Origin: Fulvivirga ligni
GTDB lineage: Bacteria; Bacteroidota; Bacteroidia; Cytophagales; Cyclobacteriaceae
DNA: 64,000 bases
Assembly: GCF_021389935.1 (NCBI RefSeq)
Contig: NZ_CP089979.1
Span: 3,143,001 to 3,207,000 of the forward strand
Direction of reading: 5' to 3'
Every line of letters starts with the position of its first letter. Positions within the stretch are counted from its first letter, which is position 1. The notes beneath the pieces are model-generated. The model did not search any database. It was not told the DNA's origin and saw only the letters and a program-made list of their open reading frames with translations. This document shows positions 37,484 to 46,891 of the stretch, piece after piece. Both the position numbers and the translations under genes were made by a program.

Positions 37484-37575
37484 CATCCGAATAAGGGAGA
37501 AAAACATTCCCTTATTTATTTTATGCGTTGAATCTAACCATTTTATTTAAAAGCTCATAGTGAACTGTAGATGCG
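37484..37575. repeat. Array repeat, copy G (partial, right edge of array)
   Basis: Left part of the array repeat (AACATCCGAATAAGGG to GCTCATAGTGAACTGTAGAT); the right half is missing where the sequence joins the aceA downstream region. Confidence 0.85.
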
Positions 37576-37606
37576 GGGGCTATCATTGTTGTTGACCCAT
37601 TATAGC

Positions 37607-37652
37607 AAAAAAAAAGCCACACCAAAAGCGAATTTCACTTTCAGCGTGGCTT
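37607..37652 (-). terminator. Rho-independent terminator of aceBA
   Basis: On the minus strand AAGCCACGC pairs with GTGTGGCTT and is followed by nine T, 26 nt after the aceA stop. Confidence 0.88.
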
Positions 37653-37677
37653 CTAACCATGCACATAATGATGGGTG

Positions 37678-38961
37678 CTATCCCTGCGTAAACTGTGCTT
37701 CTTCTGTGCTTCCTGTCATGGCGGTGGTGGAGGACTTGCCTTGCTGTACAATGTTCTGAACGGTGTCAAAGTATTGCGTGCCTACGAAGGCCTGGTGCTT
37801 TACTGCTTTAAAGCCGTCGGCCTGTAGAGTAAATTCTCTTTCCTGTAGCTCGCTGTAGCCTGCCATTCCTCTTTGCTTGTAGGCTCTGGATAGTTCAAAC
37901 ATGGAGGTGTTCAGCGCGTGAAAGCCCGCCAGGGTGATGAACTGAAATTTATAGCCCATCTCAGCCAGCTGTTCTCTGAAAGATTCCATTTCCTTTACGG
38001 TGAGCTTAGCGGCCCAGTTAAAAGATGGCGAGCAGTTGTAGGCCAGCATTTGCTCCGGATATTTCGCATGAATGGCTTGGGCAAACTCACGGGCCAGGCC
38101 AAGATCAGGGTTAGAGGTTTCCATCCATAAAAGGTCAGCGTAGGGAGCATAGCTTAATGCCCGGTCAATGCCCTGCTTTATGCCATTATGAACCTCATAA
38201 AATCCTTCGCTGGTGCGTATGCCTTTAATGAACTTATGGTCACGAATATCTACGTCTGAGGTGATCAGGTTGGCGGCTTCAGCATCGGTGCGGGCAATGA
38301 GTAGGGTAGGTGTACCCATAACATCTGCTGCCAGTCGGGCTGCTACCAGCTTGTTAATGGCTTCTTGGGTAGGTACCAGTACCTTGCCGCCCAAATGACC
38401 ACATTTTTTAGCTGATGACAGCTGATCTTCAAAATGCACCCCGGAAGCTCCGGCTTCTATCATCATCTTCATCAGTTCAAAGGCATTTAGATTACCACCA
38501 AAGCCCGCCTCGGCATCTGCAATAATGGGTACCATCCAATCAATATTAGACTCACCAGTTACGCTTTGGATTTGATCCCGGCGCATCAGAGCATTATTGA
38601 TGTTTCTCACCACCTTCGGTACTGAGTCTGCCGGGTAGAGCGACTGATCAGGGTACATTTCTCCAGCCAGGTTAGCATCGGCGGCTACCTGCCAGCCGCT
38701 AAGGTAGATGGCTTCCAGGCCAGCGGTTACTTCTTGTATGGCCTGGTTGCCGGTAAGGGCGCCAAGACCAGCTACAAATGGTTGTGTATTAAGCTTTTGC
38801 CATAACTTCTCTGCGCCTAAACGAGCCAGCGTGTGCTCTACTAACACTGATCCGCGTAAAGCCACCACGTCTTCAGCTGTATATGGTCTTTTAATGTTTT
38901 TCCAGCGAGGATTAGACATCCAGTCGCTATATATCTGTTCTATTTGATCTTCTTTTGTCAT
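37678..38961 (-). CDS. aceA: Isocitrate lyase
   Basis: 427 residues, full length. Splits isocitrate to glyoxylate and succinate, first step of the glyoxylate shunt for growth on acetate or fatty acids. Catalytic cysteine motif KKCGH in [17 protein letters not shown] (about residue 190), metal-binding [28 protein letters not shown] and [13 protein letters not shown] are all present. Follows aceB by 20 nt in the same operon. Confidence 0.98.
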   Translation of the reverse strand: MTKEDQIEQIYSDWMSNPRWKNIKRPYTAEDVVALRGSVLVEHTLARLGAEKLWQKLNTQPFVAGLGALTGNQAIQEVTAGLEAIYLSGWQVAADANLAGEMYPDQSLYPADSVPKVVRNINNALMRRDQIQSVTGESNIDWMVPIIADAEAGFGGNLNAFELMKMMIEAGASGVHFEDQLSSAKKCGHLGGKVLVPTQEAINKLVAARLAADVMGTPTLLIARTDAEAANLITSDVDIRDHKFIKGIRTSEGFYEVHNGIKQGIDRALSYAPYADLLWMETSNPDLGLAREFAQAIHAKYPEQMLAYNCSPSFNWAAKLTVKEMESFREQLAEMGYKFQFITLAGFHALNTSMFELSRAYKQRGMAGYSELQEREFTLQADGFKAVKHQAFVGTQYFDTVQNIVQQGKSSTTAMTGSTEEAQFTQG

Positions 38962-38981
38962 CGTAAATGCATTTGTGAAGG

Positions 38982-40598
38982 TTAATCAATTAAATTATAA
39001 GCAGGAATAGTGAGGAAGTCTGCCAATTCATCAGTGAGCACTAATTGGTCAAAAAGCTGCACAGCTTCTTCAAATCGGCCCTGGTCAAAAGTATCGGCAC
39101 CAAGCATGTTCTTGATCTTCGTCAGTTCCTCTCGCTTCAGCTGATGGTATAGATCTGCCGTTATAGGCTGCCCATCTTCTGTACGGGCCTGGGTGTGAAC
39201 CCATTGCCATAGTTGTGTTCGTGAGATTTCAGCTGTGGCAGCATCTTCCATCAGGTGATACAGGGCCGCAGCACCCTGACCTCTCAGCCAGCTCTCGATA
39301 TATAAAATACCCACATTAATGTTCAGCCTCACGCCAGACTCTGTAATGGTACCTTTCGGAATTTCTAATAAATCCTTTTGTGAAGTATCCGCTTCATGGC
39401 GGGTGATGTGTATCTGATTTTTGGAAGGCATATGCTGGTCAAAGGCCTCTTCAGCTACCTTTACCAGGGCGGGGTGAGCTACCCAGGTGCCGTCGTGGCC
39501 ATCTCTGGCCTCGCGAAGCTTATCCTGTCTCACTTTTTCTAGCGCTCGCTCATTGGCTTCGGGGTCATGACTGATCGGTATTTGAGCTGCCATACCACCC
39601 ATGGCATGAAGGCCACGGCTATGGCAAGCTTGAATTACCGCATGGCTATAAGCTTTCATAAACGGAGTAGTCATGGTGATCTGTGCGCGATCTGGCATGA
39701 TCATGCCGGGCTGTTTTTTCAACTTTTTAATGTATGAAAAGATGTAATCCCAGCGGCCACAGTTGAGTCCTGCACTATGATCTCTTAGCTCGAAAAGGAT
39801 CTCATGCAGCTCAAAACTGGCGGTAATGGTTTCTATTAGCACGGTGGCTTTAATGGTACCTTTGGGTAAACCTAAATACTGCTGTGCAAATAAAAAGACC
39901 TGATTCCATAGCCTGGCTTCCAGGTGTGATTCCATTTTGGGTAAGTAGAAATACGGTCCGCTGCCTTTGGCTAGCAGGTTTTTAGCATTGTGAAAAAAAT
40001 ATAAACCAAAGTCCATTAAGCTGCCGCTCATTGGTTCACCATCCACTAATAGATGTTTCTCATTCAGATGCCAGCCTCGTGGTCGCACCATCAGCACAGC
40101 AGTTTGTTCGCCTAAAGCATAGTGCTTGTCCTTTGCTTGGTTGTAATAAGAAATATCTCCTTTTACTGCATCTCTTAAGTTGATCTGGCCTTCAATCAGA
40201 TTGTCCCATGTTGGTGTGTTGCTGTCTTCAAAATCTGCCATGAAGGTTTTAGCACCGGAGTTCAAGGCATTGATCACCATTTTACGATCCACAGGACCTG
40301 TGATCTCTACTCTTCTGTCTAAAAGGTCCTTGGGTAACGGCGCTACCTGCCAGCTACCACTGCGAATGTGCTCGGTCTCAGGAAGGAAATTGGGCAACTG
40401 CCCCTGGTCAATCAGTCTTTGTCGATCAACTCTCTTTTTAAGTAAGTCTAACCGTGGTTGGTTGAATTGGCGATGGAGCTGAGTGAGAAAGGCTAGTGCT
40501 TCTTCGGTGAGAATTTCACCATAAGCGCCTTTTAACTCGCCTCTGATCTCCAATTCTTGATCAATAGATGGGTGTGCTAGATGTTGGCTCATATTCAT
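38982..40598 (-). CDS. aceB: Malate synthase (A-type)
   Basis: 538 residues. Condenses glyoxylate with acetyl-CoA to malate. Signature [62 protein letters not shown] and the C-terminal [25 protein letters not shown]. Length fits the single-domain A type. First gene of aceBA, divergent from an XRE/ScfR-type regulator with a palindrome in between. Confidence 0.98.
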   Translation of the reverse strand: MNMSQHLAHPSIDQELEIRGELKGAYGEILTEEALAFLTQLHRQFNQPRLDLLKKRVDRQRLIDQGQLPNFLPETEHIRSGSWQVAPLPKDLLDRRVEITGPVDRKMVINALNSGAKTFMADFEDSNTPTWDNLIEGQINLRDAVKGDISYYNQAKDKHYALGEQTAVLMVRPRGWHLNEKHLLVDGEPMSGSLMDFGLYFFHNAKNLLAKGSGPYFYLPKMESHLEARLWNQVFLFAQQYLGLPKGTIKATVLIETITASFELHEILFELRDHSAGLNCGRWDYIFSYIKKLKKQPGMIMPDRAQITMTTPFMKAYSHAVIQACHSRGLHAMGGMAAQIPISHDPEANERALEKVRQDKLREARDGHDGTWVAHPALVKVAEEAFDQHMPSKNQIHITRHEADTSQKDLLEIPKGTITESGVRLNINVGILYIESWLRGQGAAALYHLMEDAATAEISRTQLWQWVHTQARTEDGQPITADLYHQLKREELTKIKNMLGADTFDQGRFEEAVQLFDQLVLTDELADFLTIPAYNLID

Positions 40599-40625
40599 AA
40601 GGTTTTAATGAAAAGATATATGAAT

Positions 40626-40661
40626 ATAGCGAAATTATTTCTTTAGCGAAATTTCGCTAAA
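40626..40661. promoter_or_regulatory. Palindromic operator in the aceB-regulator intergenic region
   Basis: TTTAGCGAAATTTCGCTAAA (40642-40661) is a perfect 20-bp palindrome; a half-site ATAGCGAAAT lies 7 bp to its left (40626-40635). Only 98 nt separate the divergent genes, so it likely controls both. It is the probable binding site of the XRE/ScfR-type protein (inference). Confidence 0.7.
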
Positions 40662-40696
40662 AGAAATTTTACGATGATTTTACATATATTTGGTTT

Positions 40697-42190
40697 ATGG
40701 TCACTAACAATTTCTCTATCAACCACATACTAGGCCTCAAAATCAGGGAGCTGAGGGCTCTGAAAAATCTTTCTTTTCAGGAGCTTTCTAACAAGACAGG
40801 TTTGTCCATCTCTTATTTAAGTGAGATAGAGAAAGGGAAGAAGTATCCAAAAGGTGATAAACTGATGGCTTTGGCCAATGCTTTTGAAGTGAGTTATGAC
40901 GCATTGGTATCATTACAGGTGTCTAAAAAGCTACAGCCGGTCATTAATCTCTTAAATTCAGATTTCTTCAAAGAGTTTCCATTGGAAATCTTTGGCCTTG
41001 ACCCTCAAAAAGTGGTGGAGCTATTATCTCAAGCTCCTGAAAAGGTGAATGCTTTTATTCATACGGTGATTAACATAGCGCGTAATTATGAAATGCGAGG
41101 GGAGCATTTTTACCTGGCTGCTTTACGTTCTTATCAGGAAATGCATGATAATTATTTTGAGGAGATAGAGCAGGCGGTGAAGTCATTGTCATCTGAGTTT
41201 CCACATCTGGCGCAGTTGCCTTTAAAGGCATCAGTAATTGAAAACGTTCTGAAAGAGCAATTTGGAATTACAGTGTCTCGTGATGAGCTATCCCAGGAAC
41301 CCACCTTGCGTGACTTGCGGAGCTATTATGTGGAGGGCAAGTCGCGTTTGTTGCTCAATACAGGTCTCACCAGTTCGCAGGAAGGATTTTTATTGGCCAG
41401 AGAGCTGGCTTTTCACTGTCTGAAATTGAAGAAGAGGCCACTGGCCACACCGCCGTTGGGTGGAGAGGCTTTCGATGTAGTGTTGAATAACTATGAGGCT
41501 TCTTACTTTGCTGCAGCCCTAATCATGCCTGAAGACGTGCTGGTAGAAGATATATCAGCCGCTGCCCGACTTACCAAGTTAGATGATCAGATGCTGGTGA
41601 AGTTGCTGGAAAAATATAACGCTACACCTGAGATGCTCATGCAGCGTTTAACCAATTTATTGCCCCATCACTTTGGACTCAAAAACCTGTTCTTTTTGCG
41701 GTTTGTGGGTACCGACAACTTTAACCAATACGACCTGACCAAGGAACTGCATCTTTCACGTGCACATTCACCCCATGGTAACGGCCTGAATGAGCACTAT
41801 TGCAGAAGATGGATCAGTATACGATTGATTAAACAGCTAAGAAGTAATAGTCAGCTCACAAATAGAGCAGGAATGCTATCAGGGGCTCAGATTTCCAGGT
41901 ACTATGGCACTAATGATGAGTATTTGTGCCTTACACTGGCTTTTCCAAATGTTTCAAACCCAGCTGAAAGCATCAGTGTAACCATTGGCTTTTATATAGA
42001 TGAGGGCCTAAAAAAGCGTATCCGTTTTATAGAAGATCCATCCATAAAGTCGCGTATAGTAAATACCACCTGCCAGCGCTGCGCCTGGACCGACTGCGAA
42101 GATCGCATAGCCCCACCAATTCAAGTAGAGAAGCAACGAGCTTTGAAGGAAACTAGTGAGGCGTTGGAGAGGGTAGGTAGTTTGAAGTGA
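40697..42190 (+). CDS. XRE-type short-chain fatty acyl regulator (ScfR/RamB-like) of the glyoxylate shunt
   Basis: 497 residues. N-terminal helix-turn-helix (GLKIRELRALKNLSFQELSN, then SISYLSEIEKGKKYPKGDKLMALA, residues about 10-60), an IrrE-like middle region whose HExxH zinc motif is replaced (GFLLARELAFHCLKLKK), and a C-terminal cysteine cluster (TCQRCAWTDCEDRIAPP) typical of the family. Such regulators control isocitrate lyase and propionate or acetate genes. Divergent from aceBA, which supports that role. Confidence 0.9.
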   Translation: MVTNNFSINHILGLKIRELRALKNLSFQELSNKTGLSISYLSEIEKGKKYPKGDKLMALANAFEVSYDALVSLQVSKKLQPVINLLNSDFFKEFPLEIFGLDPQKVVELLSQAPEKVNAFIHTVINIARNYEMRGEHFYLAALRSYQEMHDNYFEEIEQAVKSLSSEFPHLAQLPLKASVIENVLKEQFGITVSRDELSQEPTLRDLRSYYVEGKSRLLLNTGLTSSQEGFLLARELAFHCLKLKKRPLATPPLGGEAFDVVLNNYEASYFAAALIMPEDVLVEDISAAARLTKLDDQMLVKLLEKYNATPEMLMQRLTNLLPHHFGLKNLFFLRFVGTDNFNQYDLTKELHLSRAHSPHGNGLNEHYCRRWISIRLIKQLRSNSQLTNRAGMLSGAQISRYYGTNDEYLCLTLAFPNVSNPAESISVTIGFYIDEGLKKRIRFIEDPSIKSRIVNTTCQRCAWTDCEDRIAPPIQVEKQRALKETSEALERVGSLK

Positions 42191-42300
42191 GGTTGCTTTA
42201 TTCTTTCTGAAGTTTCTATGGCCACAAACTATTCTTTATCGGAATCGATAATAATTTAGTGCCTATTTCAAGTATCTTAACCATAACTTGAAAAACTGAA

Positions 42301-42834
42301 ATGAGCAAAAAGTTAAAAATTATAGGAATCTGTGGTAGCGCAAGCCAGAACTCCGGGAATTTGGCAATACTAAAGTTTATTTCAGAATGTATGAAAGCAG
42401 AATTTGATATTCAGCTAATTGATGATCTTGCTCAATTTCCTCACTTCAGAACTGAGCTGACCACTGAAAACACACCAGAGAAAATCAGCGAGTTCAGAAA
42501 TGCTGTGCAAGAGGCTGATGGAATAATTATTTGTAGCCCCGAATACGTTTTTAGTATTCCGAGCGGACTGAAAAACGTTCTGGAATGGTGCGTATCTACC
42601 ACTGTGTTTTCAGATAAACCAGTTGCTCTAATCACAGCATCTGCAAGTGGAGAAAAAGGTCATGAGGAGTTGCAATTAATTATGAAAACCATTCAGGCAT
42701 CTTTCACCGAGGATAGCACACTATTAATTCAGGGCATCAAGGGTAAAATATCCAAAGAAGGGGAGATTTTAGACCAGCATACCAAGATTCAGTTACAGGA
42801 TTTAGTTAAGTCATTTAATAATCTATTGCGTTAG
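42301..42834 (+). CDS. NADPH-dependent FMN reductase-family protein
   Basis: 177 residues. Flavodoxin-like fold: GICGSASQNSGNLAILKFI (phosphate loop), IIICSPEYVFSIPSGLKNVLEWC and PVALITASASGEKGHEELQLIMKTI. Reduces quinones, azo dyes or chromate in related proteins; substrate here unknown. Convergent with the GAF-PAS gene, 9 nt away. Confidence 0.9.
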   Translation: MSKKLKIIGICGSASQNSGNLAILKFISECMKAEFDIQLIDDLAQFPHFRTELTTENTPEKISEFRNAVQEADGIIICSPEYVFSIPSGLKNVLEWCVSTTVFSDKPVALITASASGEKGHEELQLIMKTIQASFTEDSTLLIQGIKGKISKEGEILDQHTKIQLQDLVKSFNNLLR

Positions 42835-42843
42835 TAATATATG

Positions 42844-43983
42844 CTATCTTGATGAAGAACGTCTGTTTGTATTGTTAGAGGTTAAAGTGTCTAGCTTGCC
42901 ATTATATATTAAATTCAGTTCATGCGTGAATATGTCGAGTTTTTCTGAGACCATCTTTATGTGCTGTGCGTAAGCTTTTAATTCTTCTTCACTCATTCCT
43001 TGCTCATAATTTATCAGGTTAGATAAGCCAAGCAGGTTAGCCACTGGTGCTCTTAAAATATGCGAAATATCAAAAGCTATTTGTTCCAGAGCCTCTTCGT
43101 ATGCCACATGATCCGTAATATCCTGATAAACACCATACCATACCACATCTCCATTTTTAAGTTTTTCAGGCTTAGCCTTTACCATAAACCATTTTATCTT
43201 TGTTTGATAAACCGTTCTATATTCAGCGTACCAGTTTTCAAGATTATTGTAGGACTTTTGTAATGATTCCTGCACCAGATTTCTATCATCAGGATGAATT
43301 AATTGAAAACCGAGTTCAGGATTGGCCATTAAGTCTGCTAAAGATATATTTTCGGGTAATATATAATCTCCTAAGCTCAAGAAATCATAAGAAATGGTAT
43401 TGTCCTTTTTCTGCCTCAGTTGAAATATGGTAGATGGGATATTCTCGGTAAGTTTGAATAGCTTTTCGTTACTGGTGAAAAGATCCTTTTTTTGCTTCTT
43501 AATTATCCTTCTCGTATTAAGATAGTTCATTGCTTGCTCAGCCAGGATAACTAATGCATCTTCTTGATCTTTGTTGATTTGTTTAACTTTTCGGTCAATC
43601 ACACAGAGTGTTCCGATAGCGTGTCCATTTTTTGTGATTAAAGGAGCACCAGCGTAAAAGCGGATAAAGGGATCGTTCGTAACTAATGGATTATTAGAAA
43701 ACCTGGGGTCTTGTGTGGCATCTTCTACCACCATCACTTCATTTGGAGATTGAATGGCTAATGTGCAAAATGACTCTTCACGTTTAGTGCTATTAATGCT
43801 TAAGCCTATTTTTGCTTTAAACCACTGATTGTACTCGTCAATAATTGTGATAAGAGCTATCGGGGTATCGAAAATCAATGAGGCTATTTTAATTATTTTA
43901 TCTAATTTCTCCTCAGGTTTCGTATATGATATTTTGTATCTATCAAGTTCTTTAAGCCGGTCTCTTTCGTTAGTAGTTAGCAT
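42844..43983 (-). CDS. GAF-PAS sensor with histidine dimerisation domain but no ATPase domain
   Basis: 379 residues. GAF domain (about 20-165: FDTPIALITIIDEYNQWFKAKIGL ... YAGAPLITKNGHAIGTLCVIDRK), PAS/PAC fold (about 195-295: YAEYRTVYQTKIKWFMVKAKPEKLKNGDVVWYGVYQDI), then HisKA-like helices with the H-box FDISHILRAPVANLLGL. The protein stops about 65 residues later with a Ser/Arg-rich tail; the N, G1 and G2 boxes of a kinase ATPase domain are absent. It may pass signals by dimerisation or accept phosphate from another kinase. Confidence 0.85.
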   Translation of the reverse strand: MLTTNERDRLKELDRYKISYTKPEEKLDKIIKIASLIFDTPIALITIIDEYNQWFKAKIGLSINSTKREESFCTLAIQSPNEVMVVEDATQDPRFSNNPLVTNDPFIRFYAGAPLITKNGHAIGTLCVIDRKVKQINKDQEDALVILAEQAMNYLNTRRIIKKQKKDLFTSNEKLFKLTENIPSTIFQLRQKKDNTISYDFLSLGDYILPENISLADLMANPELGFQLIHPDDRNLVQESLQKSYNNLENWYAEYRTVYQTKIKWFMVKAKPEKLKNGDVVWYGVYQDITDHVAYEEALEQIAFDISHILRAPVANLLGLSNLINYEQGMSEEELKAYAQHIKMVSEKLDIFTHELNLIYNGKLDTLTSNNTNRRSSSR

Positions 43984-44190
43984 TTTCTGAGAGGGAAGGT
44001 GTTGGTAACTATAGATAGTACAAATTTGAAATCAAATTGTTACTTAAAACTCGAGTTCAATCTTACATGCTATTCATGATTAATCAGGAGAAATCATCCG
44101 GGTTATTACTTGAAGAGATAACATGCAATTATTGGCATTTGTGTAATTTTGAAAATACCATCCGAAGTTAAAGAATTGGCCAAACCAGCA

Positions 44191-44784
44191 ATGAGCACCA
44201 CTGATTTAAGAAAATATTTAACATCTCACCTAAACATTGATGAAACCGAAATTTCCTCTTTATTAGAAAATTGCACCACCAAAAAAGTTAAAAGGGACCA
44301 ATTTCTTCTACGTGAGGGAGAAATTTGCAAGCACACCTTTTTTGTGGAGAAAGGCCTTTTAAGGCAGTATTCTATTGATAAGAAGGGGAAGGAGCATCTA
44401 ATAGGATTTGGTCCGGAAAACTGGTTTGTTACAGATCGGGAAAGCGTATATTTTAATCAACCTTCTGCTTATTACATACAAGCTTTAGAAGATAGTGAAT
44501 TAGTGTTGGTAGATGAGTTGTTCGCTCAGTCACTTTCTGAGAAATTTCCTGTATTTACGGATTTTAACAACAGATTGCTGCATAATCATATTCGCCATTT
44601 GCAGCACCGTATTAATCTTCTGTTGGGGGCTTCTGCTGAAGATAGATACTTAAACTTTTTAGATACATATCCTGATATATTCTCGAGAGTGCCACAAACC
44701 ATGGTAGCTTCGTATCTGGGTATCACACCTGAAAGTTTGAGTAGGGTGAGAAGGGAGCTTGCTCAGCGAAGCTCAGTGGAGTAG
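44191..44784 (+). CDS. Crp/Fnr-family transcriptional regulator
   Basis: 197 residues from ATG 44191; a TTG at 44149 would add 14 residues. Cyclic-nucleotide-binding-like barrel (REGEICKHTFFVEKGLLRQYSIDKKGKEHLIGFGPENWF) and a C-terminal winged helix (VPQTMVASYLGITPESLSRVRREL). Starts a block with pirin, DUF5996, YjdI and YjdJ genes. Confidence 0.9.
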   Translation: MSTTDLRKYLTSHLNIDETEISSLLENCTTKKVKRDQFLLREGEICKHTFFVEKGLLRQYSIDKKGKEHLIGFGPENWFVTDRESVYFNQPSAYYIQALEDSELVLVDELFAQSLSEKFPVFTDFNNRLLHNHIRHLQHRINLLLGASAEDRYLNFLDTYPDIFSRVPQTMVASYLGITPESLSRVRRELAQRSSVE

Positions 44785-44851
44785 CTTCTTATCATACATC
44801 AATGCAGGGGCATGCTGTTCGGGTTAAATTTGAAGTAGAAATATTAAAAAT

Positions 44852-45730
44852 ATGAAATCAAGAACTGTAGAATTAGTAGTAAGCCCTAGTGAACCTCATT
44901 TTGTGGGTGATGGCTTCCGTGTACATAACTTTATTCCAAGTGGTTTCAGGCTAGATATGCAGCGAATGAATCCATTCATAATGTTAGATTATAACTCTAC
45001 TTATCATTTCCCGCCCAGTAATAAGCCTAAAGGAGTGGGAGTACATCCGCACCGCGGTTTTGAAACTGTAACTATAGCATATAAGGGAAAGGTGGCTCAT
45101 CATGATAGTAGTGGAGGTGGTGGGGTAATCGGAGAAGGTGATATTCAATGGATGACGGCGGCCCGCGGCGTTTTGCATAAAGAATATCATGAAGAGGAGT
45201 GGAGTAAGAAAGGTGGCGATTTTCAAATGGTGCAACTATGGGTAAACCTACCTCAAAAGCATAAAATGGATGCTCCGAAATATCAGGCTATAAAGTCAGA
45301 GAGTATTAACCAATATAAGTTGGAAAACGAACAGGGGGTTATAGAAGTAATTGCAGGAGAATATGAGGGTGTCAAAGGGGTGGCGTCTACTTTTAGTCCT
45401 ATACATATGTTCAACGCCAGATTGAAAAAGGGTGCTCAGGGTAAATTCCATTTTCCAGCTAGCTACAATACTGCCTTGTTGGTGATTGAAGGAAGTATTC
45501 TGGTGAATGACACCGCAAAGGCACCCGCAGATCATTTAGTACTTATGGCTAATGACGGCGATTCTTTTGATATAGAGGCTACAGAAGAGGCTATTGTGTT
45601 GGTCTTAAGTGGTGAAAATTTAAATGAGCCTATTGCCGCCCACGGACCTTTTGTAATGAACACCAGGGCTGAATTACAAGAAGCATTTAATGACTTTAAT
45701 AATGGTAAATTCGGATTATTAAAAGATTAA
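44852..45730 (+). CDS. Pirin family protein
   Basis: 292 residues, bicupin. Metal ligands in GVGVHPHRGFETVTIAYKGKVAHHDSSGGGGVIGEGDIQWMTAARGVLHKE, the family hallmark, then a second cupin (NTALLVIEGSILVNDTAKAPADHLVLMANDGDSFDIEA). Some pirins act as quercetinases or redox sensors. Directly followed (4 nt) by the DUF5996 gene. Confidence 0.93.
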   Translation: MKSRTVELVVSPSEPHFVGDGFRVHNFIPSGFRLDMQRMNPFIMLDYNSTYHFPPSNKPKGVGVHPHRGFETVTIAYKGKVAHHDSSGGGGVIGEGDIQWMTAARGVLHKEYHEEEWSKKGGDFQMVQLWVNLPQKHKMDAPKYQAIKSESINQYKLENEQGVIEVIAGEYEGVKGVASTFSPIHMFNARLKKGAQGKFHFPASYNTALLVIEGSILVNDTAKAPADHLVLMANDGDSFDIEATEEAIVLVLSGENLNEPIAAHGPFVMNTRAELQEAFNDFNNGKFGLLKD

Positions 45731-45733
45731 GAT

Positions 45734-46660
45734 ATGAACGTGTCAGATCAATTGCCTTCCTTAGATTATCAGGGAAACGAACAAAAGAAGATGACCTTAC
45801 ATCTGTTTTTACAGATCATAGGTAAGATCAGATTAAAGTCGACTCCCAGGAAAAATCACTGGTGGTTTATTACGCAATACATTTCCACAAAAGGTATTAC
45901 TACAGGCCCTGTGCCTTATAATGATGGCTTAGATAGTTTTGATATTACTCTTAATGTGCATCGCCATCAGTTGGAAATAAGTACCAGCCAGGGCGAGTTT
46001 GAAAGCTTTTCATTAATTGGTACAAGCGTGGCGGATTTCCATGACCAACTTTATAACATTCTTAATAAGTTCAAGATTTCAGTCACTATTTTAGATAAGC
46101 CATTTGATTTGGGTATTCAAAAGCCTTTTGGGCAAATTAAGGAGTATTGCCATTATGATCGTAACTATACAAGAAGTCTTTGGCGAATACTACTTTGGGT
46201 CGCTGACGTATTTCAAGAGTTCAGCGGTAGGTTTTACGGTAAAACCTGTCCTGTACACCTTTATTGGCATTCTATGGATTTGGCGGTTACACGCTTCTCG
46301 GGTAACAGGGCACCTGCTATGCCCAAAGAAGCTCGTATATCTGATAAAGATGCTTATTCGCACGAATGTATAAGTTTTGGTTTTTGGGCGGGTGATGAAA
46401 ATGTGAAGGAACCAGCATTTTACTCGTACACCTATCCTTCACCCGATGGATTAAATAAGGAGCCATTAGTACCTTCCTCCGCTGCGTGGGTTGATAATAA
46501 TGGAAGTCCAATGGCATTGTTGACATATGATAATCTGTTGAAAGCTGAAGATCTGCGCGGCACTTTACTTGATTTCATGGAGTCGGCATATACAGCTGGA
46601 GCTAAAAAAGCTCAGTGGAGCATCAGTTCATTGGAAGTACCTCAATTGCAACAACTTTAA
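45734..46660 (+). CDS. DUF5996 family protein
   Basis: 308 residues. LHLFLQIIGKIRLKSTPRKNHWWFITQYISTKGITTGPVPYNDGLDSFDITLNV is the typical N-terminal block, with FGQIKEYCHYDRNYTRSLWRILLWVADVFQEF and FWAGDENVKEPAFYSYTYPSPDG later. Function unknown. Between pirin and the yjdI-like gene. Confidence 0.85.
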   Translation: MNVSDQLPSLDYQGNEQKKMTLHLFLQIIGKIRLKSTPRKNHWWFITQYISTKGITTGPVPYNDGLDSFDITLNVHRHQLEISTSQGEFESFSLIGTSVADFHDQLYNILNKFKISVTILDKPFDLGIQKPFGQIKEYCHYDRNYTRSLWRILLWVADVFQEFSGRFYGKTCPVHLYWHSMDLAVTRFSGNRAPAMPKEARISDKDAYSHECISFGFWAGDENVKEPAFYSYTYPSPDGLNKEPLVPSSAAWVDNNGSPMALLTYDNLLKAEDLRGTLLDFMESAYTAGAKKAQWSISSLEVPQLQQL

Positions 46661-46672
46661 CCAATTAGTAAT

Positions 46673-46891
46673 ATGGAATCTAAAGAGTATCATAATGGTG
46701 AAATAACCATTGTCTGGAAAGCGCATAAATGTATTCATTCAGGCGTGTGTGTAAAAACCCTTCCTCAGGTTTATAATCCGGAAGAAAGACCCTGGATTAA
46801 GCCTGAAAATGCAGCTTCTGCCGATATAATTAAGCAAGTGTCGAATTGCCCTTCTGGCGCCTTGAGTATTAAACAAGATAATGACCAATGA
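46673..46891 (+). CDS. yjdI: YjdI-like (4Fe-4S) mono-cluster protein
   Basis: 72 residues. Starts IVWKAHKCIHSGVCVKTLPQVYNPEERPWIKPENA and ends ISNCPSG-like (VSNCPSGALSI), giving three or four cysteines for one Fe-S cluster. Overlaps the yjdJ-like gene by 4 nt, as in other bacteria. Confidence 0.88.
   Translation: MESKEYHNGEITIVWKAHKCIHSGVCVKTLPQVYNPEERPWIKPENAASADIIKQVSNCPSGALSIKQDNDQ

Larger units (their letters stand above)
27614..37575 (-). mobile_element. Integron-like gene-cassette array without integrase (CALIN-like)
   Basis: About twelve one- or two-gene units, all transcribed on the minus strand, are separated by imperfect palindromes with GTTGTG/CACAAC or related ends. For most units the first ~10 bases are complementary to a short sequence just downstream of, or within, the 3' end of the same unit's gene: 36721-36730 with 36188-36197, 35977-35986 with 35579-35588 and 34413-34422 with 33192-33201 are each 10 of 10, with different sequences each time. 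That is the core/inverse-core rule of integron cassettes. The cores only partly fit GTTRRRY. Cargo includes an arr-type gene. No tyrosine recombinase is in the window; an attI end would be expected to the right, where aceA lies. Classification is inference. Confidence 0.65.

Noticed and set aside
28801-37575. The array repeats read as a CRISPR array
   Set aside because: Repeats are ~210 bp, diverged, separated by whole genes of variable size; no short regular spacers and no cas genes.
27614-37575. The region as a prophage or conjugative element
   Set aside because: No structural, relaxase, integrase or replication genes; only small cargo genes.
37580-37606. GTTGTTGAC near 37588 as an attI-like site at the right edge
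   Set aside because: Only a short match with no accompanying integrase or promoter; too little to support.
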